The notes beneath the pieces are model-generated. The model was not told the origin of the DNA. It saw only the letters and a list, made by a program, of their open reading frames with translations, and searched no databases. DNA of 64,000 bases from Sistotremastrum niveocremeum HHB9708 (taxonomy: Eukaryota > Basidiomycota > Agaricomycetes > Sistotremastrales > Sistotremastraceae), in the NCBI GenBank assembly GCA_001630475.1, contig KV419413.1, positions 454,685-518,684 on the forward strand, given 5' to 3'. This document shows positions 56,979 through 64,000 of this stretch, one piece after another; position 1 is the first letter of the stretch, and each line of letters begins with the position of its first letter. A program made the translations under genes and the position numbers.

Positions 56979-59900
56979 GATTCGAGCTCCCGCTCGATCG
57001 AGGCATCGAGTACTGAATCTGATATGTCCGGTAGAAGGGAGGAGGTCCTAAGATAATATGGGATGACTCGTTTGGCAGCAAATCTCAATTTCGAGATCGT
57101 ACCATCGAGTTCGGCGAGTGTGTAGGATCCTCCGGTGTGTCGTGCGATGACGATGTAAGGTCCGAGATACCTTGGTTTCGTTTTATTGCCCAGATCCGTA
57201 TCCGCTTGAGAGTTTCGCACTAGTACTAGCCGGCCAGGTTTGAAGTCATAATCCCTTATTGTATGCGAAAATGACTTAGCAAATTGTTCTGCCGACTGGC
57301 GGCGGGATTTGAGAATGAGATCGTGCATTTTGCGGAGATCCTCAGGGCGTTTTTGGAGTTGTTGTGCTCGGATCGCGAGGAGATCAGAAGTCGGGACGAT
57401 ATCAGTCAGGGAAGGGGCGAGGTAGGTGGCTTCGGCTATGTCGAATGGCATTACAGGTTCGACCCCGTGAGCCATGTAGTACGGAGAATAGCCTGTAGAT
57501 TTCCTTATTGTTATTCGATCTGCCCATACGATATATGGAAGAATTTTGTACCAGTGTTTCATGTCGTGACCACATGCTTTGACGAGCGATTCCCGTATGG
57601 TATAGTGTTGCCGTTCGACGACACCTTGTGCCTGCGAATTATACGGAGAGATCCTGATGTGAGATATATGATAAGTCTTGGCTAGCCAATCGAGAGCTGC
57701 TATCCAAGGCGTACCATTATCTGTGACAATCTCCGAGAGAGATCCCCATCGACAGAGGACTTCTTCGAATATAAATTTGCCTAACGACGTACCATTCTCT
57801 TTCTGGAGTGCTCTGCATTCGGGCCAAGCTGTCAGCGAGCATCTAGCGTGAGCAATATATCTGAAACCTCCAGATTTCGGCATGAACATGGTGTCCATGT
57901 GAGCTCGAACGAATAGGGATGCTGGGATTGGGACAGTCGGCGGAATATGGAGATGGAGATTGTTTCGTCGTTGGCAGGTGTCACAGGTCTTCAGGAACCA
58001 TTTGAGGTCTTCTGAGAGGCTCGGCCACCAGAATCGATCGAGGATGAGCCGGCGAGTAGGGAAGAAACCCTTATGACCGAGTTTGTCATGAGTTTCTGTG
58101 AGAATTCGGATTCGATCTGGATAGAGAATTACGACTTGATGTTTGCCTGTAGGATGTCGTCGATAGAATCGGTCGTTGGACATGAAGAACTTGGGAATTA
58201 GCTTCGCAAATCTAGATCGATTTGCGTCAGTCAATTCTGCTGGAAACTCCAAGGTCCGAAGGTATTGACGGACCATATCCAAATCTCGATCCTTGGAAAC
58301 GGTCTCTGGAGTGCGAGGTGGAGTATTGACCGTCTCCGATGATTTTTCAGATACATCCTGCGCTGTGAGAGTCAAAGACGGCCTAGAACTGAAGAAAACC
58401 TCTAACTTTTCGTCTATGAGGTCATCCATTTCTTCTGGGTCGTTTGGAGCTTCGTTCTCGGCTGGGAGTCGACGGGATAGACCATCCGGAGCCTTATGGC
58501 GTTCTGCAGGTACGTGCCGAAGTTCAAAAGGGAACAGCATAATATATGCTATCCATCTGTTGAGTGTGGCACTGGGGATCTCGTCTGGACTATTTAGCAT
58601 ACCTTTAATATATGCTGCATCAGTTTCAACGACGAAATGAGGCAATCCTGCAAGCCAGATTCGGGTTTCCTTGAGTGCGACGCATAGGCCATACAGTTCG
58701 AGTTTGGCCTGTGAATATTGAGATACGGTCTTGTTCCAAGTGACGGAACCGTACCTAGCTGGATGACGTTTCTTCTTCTCGTCTTCCTGCATGAGAATGA
58801 ATCCGACAGCAATATTCGATGAATCTACAGCAAGGATAACTTCTCGATCAGAGGTATAATCGATCGGTTTTAGCGCTGGTGCGCTCGTGGCTGCTTTCTT
58901 GAGATCATCGAAGGCTTCTTGCTGTTCGTTGTCCCATTGGAAAGGAATTTGTTTGCGAGTTAGAGCCGTTAGAGGTGCGGCTCGCTTCGCAAAATCCCTG
59001 ATAAAAATTCGTATGAGCCCCATTGTCCCTAGAAATCCTCTAACACTCGTTACCGAATTGCAGATCGGCCAATCGAGGATTTTTCGGACATGAGAATCAT
59101 CTGGTCTTCGTCCGTATGAGTTGCAGACGTGTCCTAACATCGAGACTTCAGGTGCGCAGAGAATTAATTTCTTAGCGGCTATGGTCGCACCTGCGTGTTT
59201 GAGACGATGCAGGATTCGGTTGACGTCTGCCAGATGTTCGTATACAAACTTTCGAATGCCGGGAGAATGGAGTTCTTGAGAACCGTCAGGTAGGGGGTAA
59301 TCGGAGCGTGGCCCTTTAATCGTGATGTCGTCGATAAATGGCTGAGCTACGTTTGGAACTTCCTCCTGGAGAATAAACATGATATCTTGATGAAAAATAG
59401 TGACCGAATTCGTATATCCCATTGGAAGGGTGGTGAGTCGAAGGGGACCAAAAGGAGACTGAAAAGTAGTGAGATCTCGATAATCGGGATGTATGACTCG
59501 GTGATCATACCCGATATAAATGTCGGCGAGAGTATAGCACTGCCTTCCTGCGCAGGCCTCGACTACTTCGTCGATGATTGGGGGGACGCCGGCATCTCTG
59601 ATAGACACAGCGTTAAGAGGCTCTAAATTCCAAACGATGCGAGGCTTACCATCTTTCTTAGGGACAACAAACCATCGGCATCGATACGAGGAATTTGAGG
59701 GTTCGACTACGCCCATATCAATCTTCCTCTGTAATTCCTTGACCAATTGATCATGCATTCCTGGCGGAATCCGCATGTTCTTTTCGATCCAAGGTACGTG
59801 AGGAACTGTGGGTAATTTAATAGGGGCGAAATAGTCGCTACGAAACTGACCTTTCTCAGTGTCGTCCCAAGCGATACCCATTTCGTTCGACAAGAGGACG

Positions 59901-62900
59901 GTTTGGGCTAGCTGGATTTCTTTTGGCCAAAGAAATCCAATCTTCTTAAGATCGTCTTCGATCTTGTCCCAACGTTCTTGGGTAAGCCGTTTGCCCGGTC
60001 GAAACGGAGGTAGGGGATCAGGGATCGAGGGGAGAGACTTGAGAGGGTCTTCCGGAAATTGACGAATAACCTTAAATTCGTCTGGAAAAATTCCTAAGAT
60101 CGGATTCACTTTCTTGGCAACGGGTTTGTACTTATTAGCCACGTACGCTCCACGCTGCCGTTCGGTGTTACGATCCGCAGGCAAGAAATTGGGCCGAAGA
60201 GGGAAATAAGGCCGCATTTCCTTGAGAAATAAGGAGGCCAGATTTTTGAGAGCTGGGGGCGGCGAAGATCGAATGGACCTTGATGTATTCGTCGATTCAA
60301 AGTTGTCGGCGAATAGAGTGGGTTCTGGATGTGAATGTCGAAGATTTCGATCTTTCGGAATGGTGGGGACTGCGACTGTTTCGAAGGGTGGATTGGGATT
60401 GGTGATAGTCAGGGTAAGATCTCCCTCGTCGTGAAACTCCTTGGTACAGTTAGATAATGCAAAGAAGGGCATGCCTAAAAGTAACGGAACGGGAGATCTT
60501 GATACGACCTGTGCTTGAACGTAAAACGTGATCGTACCAATCTGAAGAGGTAGATCTTTCAGTTTTCCTAAGGTTCTGTTGATGGATTCATCAGCTCCTT
60601 CCATTGACATAATGGTATCCAGATGCAATGGAGGACCTTCCATATTACGCCATAGATCTTCTCGGATCATAACGATCGAGCATCCATCGTCGACGGTAGC
60701 CTTCGTCTTCGTCGAATGGTTGAGGATGACGTCAACCTCTCGAAGCGAGACGGAATCCCTGGATACTCGGATTTCTTGAGCATCGACTTGTCCTACGGAA
60801 TCGAAATGATGAACATCCACGTGGTTCACGTCGACTTTGTGAGGCCGGATATACGATTGGAGATAAGTCCGGAGGAAGGGACTGATTGCCAGAAGGTGAG
60901 CTGGGGTCAGGGTAGCAGTTTGACCTTTCAGGAAGATTTCTAGGACTTCGCTTTGGAGTTTCTTGTCTTCGGAGGCGCTGCGATATTGCTGCCTGGACGC
61001 AGGATCCTTATTCTCAAGTTTGGGAGCCACTTGAGAGTCGTTCGGAGGATTCCGAGGTACAGGAACCGATGCCGCGGGCGCCTTTGGGCGTACAACCGGT
61101 ATGTTCTTCGGTTTGTTTGGCTCTGTTCGAAGGGCTGCTAATATTTTCTGCATCAGTATTTCTGAGTCTGGATCCTCGGGTTCTTCGACTTGTATAACCA
61201 TCCCGTTTGGAAGGGCTTCGAGGATATAAGCTCCTGGCATGCCGGAATCGACCGATCGAGTTGGTTGTCGTATAGGAGGAGGGAGAATATTCGAATAAAA
61301 AGAAGCCATGGTCGTCAGAAACTTGTCGACTCGTTCTTTCAAAGGTTCGTCTCCTCTTGGGATCGGCTCTCCGTTCGGTGTGACTAATCTTCCTTCACTG
61401 TTCCGCTTTACTCGATTATTCTTGACGTAGTCTTCCAGAACGAGGCATCTCCTCATGCTATGGTCGGCTTCTCCGCAGAAATGACACGTGAACAGTGCGT
61501 TTCCTCGATTATTCGGTCCGCTAGAGTTGGAGGGATATCCTCGGTTGAAGCTGTTAGGGTTCATCGATCGAGGGGCTGGACCGGAAGATTGATTTCGCAT
61601 GGTGGAGACGAGAGCGGTTAAGGTCTGTGCGAATTCTTTTCGTTCCTTGTTTTGGGCTTCTTGCTGACTTTGCATCTGCACCACGAAATCTCTGAGTAAT
61701 TTCGTGCTGGTAGCGTCAGGTTCGGCCTTCACAATGATAGGATCCGAAGACTTCGATTTCTTCTTTCTTGAGGTGCGTTCTTCGTCTGAGCTCTCTTTCT
61801 CCGAGGCTGATGAATCTGAATCCGACGAGTCTGAATCCGAATCGCTGCGAGGGCGTTTGGTCTTCTTACTCTTGAAATACCATATCGCCGCGTCGTGGAT
61901 ATCAGATTGCTCGTAGTCATCGAGAGGATCGTGGTTTGGATCGACAATCATTAATCGGGCCTGAATCTGCTTAAACACTTTCGAAGGTATGCCCTCCGCA
62001 TAGTGTCTATTAATTTCAGGGTCTGCTATCCGATTTCTAGATCTCAACCATAAACTAATCCTCTTGAATTTTCGATCATACTTCGAAAAATGCGATAGCT
62101 CTTTCATCGGCTTCTTGTGATACTTGTGGACCAGCTTTAGTAAGTCGCTTATCGCAAATTTCTTGGACTGATCTGACTGTGGGTATAGATCTAGGATTGA
62201 CGCTCGATATGCGGCCCAATCCCAGGGTTCTTCGGTGAATCCAGGGAGTTGTTCCCATAGCTCCCTAGATGGCTTGTCGGCGTATTTCCCGACGATCTGG
62301 ATCATCTGCTGTTGAGGTAAGCGAGCTTTTCTGGCATGAGTTTCGAACTCATCTAAGAAATCCAGAATATTGCCCGGCTTTCCGTCAAACTTCGGTGCGC
62401 CTTTCGTGCGCTGGACTGGCATTGGGACGGCTGCCATGACTGGTTGAGGTTGGTAGTCTTGAAGATTCGGGTTCTGAGCGTGCTGGTAAGCGAGAGCGTA
62501 TAGACGAGCTAACTGTGCGTCTCTTTCCCAGATATGGGGTGGAGTATTCGGCGGATCAGGGGTTGGCGGATGAGGAGGCGATTGGCGATGGGAAGATGTG
62601 GATAAGCTGCTAGGGGTAGGTGGACTGAGTTCTCCGTCGATCCACCAAAGGAACTGACCGTCTGAGTTACGGCGAGGGGGTGAAGGGCGAGAACCTAAAG
62701 GATTGGTCTGAGGAGAGTCTGGAGATCGGCGAGGCGAAGCTTGAGGAGTTGGGTTATGTACCTGCTCCTGAGCTCTTCGACGTCCTCGTCCGTATCGCTG
62801 GTTGTCCGGATCTGTGAATTCCTCGTAAGGATAGCTTCTGCTTCGTGGTCTAGGCACTAATCGAGTTCGCAGTGCCGACGAAGCCGTATTGTCGGGTAGG

Positions 62901-62938
62901 GTCTGAACGGTCTGCCAGAGGTCAGGCTCGTTCTGCAA
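56975..62938 (-). CDS. Gag-pol polyprotein of the Ty3/Gypsy element
   Basis: One frame of about 1987 codons. Gag: Pro/Arg-rich N-terminus, capsid-like region (PKFDGKPGNILDFLDEFETH), and a zinc knuckle CHFCGEADHSMRRC fitting C-x2-C-x4-H-x4-C. Protease: a VDDGCS active-site-like motif. Reverse transcriptase: KKDGKPRIVWNLEPLN and catalytic FIDDI. RNase H: ILAVDSSNIAVGFIL and ETDAAYIKGML. Integrase: H-x3-H and C-x2-C zinc domain, TDNGTPW and VVERQH of the DDE core, then KTKPRYLGPYIVIARHTGGS, the GPY/F module. The codon at 62938 is TTG; the first clear in-frame ATG is in the gag region (MAAVPMPVQRTKG). Domain content is full. Confidence 0.93.
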   Translation of the reverse strand: MQNEPDLWQTVQTLPDNTASSALRTRLVPRPRSRSYPYEEFTDPDNQRYGRGRRRAQEQVHNPTPQASPRRSPDSPQTNPLGSRPSPPRRNSDGQFLWWIDGELSPPTPSSLSTSSHRQSPPHPPTPDPPNTPPHIWERDAQLARLYALAYQHAQNPNLQDYQPQPVMAAVPMPVQRTKGAPKFDGKPGNILDFLDEFETHARKARLPQQQMIQIVGKYADKPSRELWEQLPGFTEEPWDWAAYRASILDLYPQSDQSKKFAISDLLKLVHKYHKKPMKELSHFSKYDRKFKRISLWLRSRNRIADPEINRHYAEGIPSKVFKQIQARLMIVDPNHDPLDDYEQSDIHDAAIWYFKSKKTKRPRSDSDSDSSDSDSSASEKESSDEERTSRKKKSKSSDPIIVKAEPDATSTKLLRDFVVQMQSQQEAQNKERKEFAQTLTALVSTMRNQSSGPAPRSMNPNSFNRGYPSNSSGPNNRGNALFTCHFCGEADHSMRRCLVLEDYVKNNRVKRNSEGRLVTPNGEPIPRGDEPLKERVDKFLTTMASFYSNILPPPIRQPTRSVDSGMPGAYILEALPNGMVIQVEEPEDPDSEILMQKILAALRTEPNKPKNIPVVRPKAPAASVPVPRNPPNDSQVAPKLENKDPASRQQYRSASEDKKLQSEVLEIFLKGQTATLTPAHLLAISPFLRTYLQSYIRPHKVDVNHVDVHHFDSVGQVDAQEIRVSRDSVSLREVDVILNHSTKTKATVDDGCSIVMIREDLWRNMEGPPLHLDTIMSMEGADESINRTLGKLKDLPLQIGTITFYVQAQVVSRSPVPLLLGMPFFALSNCTKEFHDEGDLTLTITNPNPPFETVAVPTIPKDRNLRHSHPEPTLFADNFESTNTSRSIRSSPPPALKNLASLFLKEMRPYFPLRPNFLPADRNTERQRGAYVANKYKPVAKKVNPILGIFPDEFKVIRQFPEDPLKSLPSIPDPLPPFRPGKRLTQERWDKIEDDLKKIGFLWPKEIQLAQTVLLSNEMGIAWDDTEKGQFRSDYFAPIKLPTVPHVPWIEKNMRIPPGMHDQLVKELQRKIDMGVVEPSNSSYRCRWFVVPKKDGKPRIVWNLEPLNAVSIRDAGVPPIIDEVVEACAGRQCYTLADIYIGYDHRVIHPDYRDLTTFQSPFGPLRLTTLPMGYTNSVTIFHQDIMFILQEEVPNVAQPFIDDITIKGPRSDYPLPDGSQELHSPGIRKFVYEHLADVNRILHRLKHAGATIAAKKLILCAPEVSMLGHVCNSYGRRPDDSHVRKILDWPICNSVTSVRGFLGTMGLIRIFIRDFAKRAAPLTALTRKQIPFQWDNEQQEAFDDLKKAATSAPALKPIDYTSDREVILAVDSSNIAVGFILMQEDEKKKRHPARYGSVTWNKTVSQYSQAKLELYGLCVALKETRIWLAGLPHFVVETDAAYIKGMLNSPDEIPSATLNRWIAYIMLFPFELRHVPAERHKAPDGLSRRLPAENEAPNDPEEMDDLIDEKLEVFFSSRPSLTLTAQDVSEKSSETVNTPPRTPETVSKDRDLDMVRQYLRTLEFPAELTDANRSRFAKLIPKFFMSNDRFYRRHPTGKHQVVILYPDRIRILTETHDKLGHKGFFPTRRLILDRFWWPSLSEDLKWFLKTCDTCQRRNNLHLHIPPTVPIPASLFVRAHMDTMFMPKSGGFRYIAHARCSLTAWPECRALQKENGTSLGKFIFEEVLCRWGSLSEIVTDNGTPWIAALDWLAKTYHISHIRISPYNSQAQGVVERQHYTIRESLVKACGHDMKHWYKILPYIVWADRITIRKSTGYSPYYMAHGVEPVMPFDIAEATYLAPSLTDIVPTSDLLAIRAQQLQKRPEDLRKMHDLILKSRRQSAEQFAKSFSHTIRDYDFKPGRLVLVRNSQADTDLGNKTKPRYLGPYIVIARHTGGSYTLAELDGTISKLRFAAKRVIPYYLRTSSLLPDISDSVLDASIERELES

Positions 62939-62974
62939 TCGTAGAAGTTGCCCAGGGAAGGTTTAATTCACCTT

Positions 62975-62991
62975 CCGGGTAGTGGGCACCA
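62975..62991 (-). other. Primer-binding site of the retrotransposon
   Basis: On the element strand tggtgcccactacccgg starts two bases after the 5' LTR end. The initial TGG fits pairing to a tRNA 3' CCA end. Which tRNA is not determined. Confidence 0.6.
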
Positions 62992-62993
62992 GA

Positions 62994-63583
62994 TGTAGAG
63001 ATTATTCAGAAGATGTGAGGTCGAAAATAGCGAATATATTGATTTGGATACCGATCTAAGAACCTACAGGGGCTCTAACGAAGGGTATGCAAATGAGAGA
63101 GCTCCAAGTGAACTCTGAGTGCGATGGATCGTATGTAGAAGCACAAGTTGCCTCAAATCACACAAAATACAGGGGGAAATTAGGGGTGGATTGTCTGGGG
63201 AATGCGAGGATTTACAGGCGTATTTATACTACAGAGAGTCCTTGGATAATTGAAATATACATGAATACGAATGGTAACTATGATACGAAGTCCGAGTGAG
63301 TACAATTGAGAGAGTCCGATACTTAAGTTTGAGTCAGGAACGAAGGCCTCGGCTGTTGTGAAGGCAGCCGATAGCCGAGATAACCGGGTATAGGTGACTC
63401 TTGAGGCTCGAGTCGAAGAGAGAGAGATAATAGAAGGGTATCGATGGCCTCGTTGCGATGGTGAGGTTGCTTTGGGAACTGAATGAGATCGATAGAGAGA
63501 GGACTTGATTGGAGAATGAAAAAGAAAGGAAAAATGACGAAAATATTGGGTATATTCGTAGGCGAAAGACCACAGTCTCTACA
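62994..63583 (-). repeat. 5' LTR of the retrotransposon
   Basis: 590-bp partner of 54875-55464, ended by TGTAGAGA/TCTCTACA. It lies next to the primer-binding site and hence is the transcribed 5' LTR for the minus-strand element. Confidence 0.95.
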
Positions 63584-63587
63584 CTGC
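63584..63587. repeat. Target-site duplication, right copy (CTGC)
   Basis: CTGC directly after the right LTR equals CTGC at 54871-54874 directly before the left LTR. The 4-bp length is near the 5 bp usual in this family. Confidence 0.6.
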
Positions 63588-63628
63588 ATCACTGCCTCTT
63601 CACCATTCCAGAGTCCAGTCAGACTAAC

Positions 63629-64000
63629 ATGCGTAGCTCGGACAAGATTGCGACCTCAGACAATTTTCCAGAGAAGATCCTCAAAGGTGGCGTCGAACTT
63701 CTCGCGGTCCCGCGGACAGGATTTAATATCCAGTGCCCCGTCGAGATTTGGGGAATGATCATTAGAGACGCCTGTGACCCCTTGACGGAAGCGGAGATGC
63801 TGGAGGCTGTGGAGGATACTGAATTGTAAGTTGACTCCTCCTCAGTTTACTTCTGCGATTTGAAGCCGTATATTTCCTGATAACACAGGTACGGGAATCC
63901 CAGCGTTCGAGAACGAGACACTCAGTTGATTCTCTGCTTGGTTCTCACCTGTCGAAAATTCGCGGAACTTGCCCTTCCGTTCCTTTTCCAGGTCCCGGAT
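63629..64000 (+). CDS. F-box/LRR-like protein (class B), 5' part only
   Basis: Exon 1 at 63629-63825 starts MRSSDKIATSDNFPEKILKG and contains IQCPVEIWGMIIRDACDP, the F-box-like motif. A 63-bp intron ends at 63888. Exon 2 continues past the window edge with TQLILCLVLTCRKFAELALP, the class B signature. Exon phase and intron place match the genes at 38.2 and 51.9 kb. The retrotransposon LTR ends 45 bp before the ATG, so the original promoter has been displaced by 8.7 kb. Whether it is still expressed cannot be seen. Confidence 0.75.

Larger units (their letters stand above)
54875..63583 (-). mobile_element. Ty3/Gypsy LTR retrotransposon carrying an extra ORF
   Basis: The 8.7-kb element is on the minus strand. 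It is bounded by 590-bp LTRs that look identical by eye, with perfect 8-bp inverted ends TGTAGAGA/TCTCTACA, and flanked by a 4-bp duplication CTGC. Order along the element: 5' LTR (62994-63583), primer-binding site, one gag-pol frame (protease, reverse transcriptase, RNase H, integrase with GPY/F module; no chromodomain recognised), an extra ORF, polypurine tract, 3' LTR. The RT-RH-INT order assigns it to Ty3/Gypsy. Matching LTRs point to a very recent insertion, and the element looks whole. It sits 45 bp upstream of an F-box gene start codon. Confidence 0.95.

Overview
The window looks like nuclear DNA of a basidiomycete, most likely an agaricomycete. Most genes are broken by 45-60 bp GT-AG introns and encode typical fungal families: a GLEBS-bearing Nup98, a PX/PH phospholipase D, Ure2p-type glutathione transferases, a membrane-anchored P450 and many F-box/LRR-like proteins. 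No RNA gene or CRISPR array was seen. All exon models were derived by hand from reading frame, splice signals and family motifs.

Layout. 0-4.6 kb: tandem pair of F-box-like paralogues (+). 5.0-7.0 kb: seven-exon aldehyde dehydrogenase (-), with a curious open stretch downstream of its stop. 7.0-10.5 kb: gene-poor. 10.5-13.9 kb: FG nucleoporin Nup98/Nup116 (-), divergent from a small cysteine-cluster protein (14.3-15.5 kb, +). 16.0-17.9 kb: third F-box-like gene (-). 19.0-22.1 kb: PNPOx-like flavoprotein and P450 (+). 22.3-23.1 kb: small unknown gene (-). 25.1-27.2 kb: secreted type-B carboxylesterase (-). 27.9-32.3 kb: three tandem glutathione transferases (-) with one shared seven-exon plan. 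32.9-34.1 kb: APH-family kinase-like gene (+). 34.7-36.3 and 38.2-39.6 kb: two more F-box-like genes (-). 40.1-46.5 kb: 24-exon phospholipase D1 (-). 46.9-50.1 kb: zf-4CXXC_R1-type zinc-finger protein (-), divergent from a type II haloacid dehalogenase (50.6-51.7 kb, +). 51.9-53.3 kb: F-box-like gene (-). 54.9-63.6 kb: Ty3/Gypsy LTR retrotransposon (-) with 590-bp LTRs that look identical. 63.6-64.0 kb: 5' part of a seventh F-box-like gene (+), directly behind the retrotransposon.

Functional picture. Two themes share the region. One is detoxification and redox metabolism: ALDH, P450, PNPOx-like protein, carboxylesterase, three GSTs and a dehalogenase. These are mixed with housekeeping genes and do not form one operon-like cluster. 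The other is an expanded F-box/LRR-like family, with seven members in two structural classes, which are presumed substrate adaptors of SCF ubiquitin ligases.

Most unusual object. The retrotransposon carries a second ORF of 430 codons after pol. It is bracketed by two nearly identical 16-bp copies of the polypurine-tract region, so it looks like a captured cargo gene. The element landed 45 bp upstream of the start codon of the last F-box gene, between that gene and a TATA-like motif.
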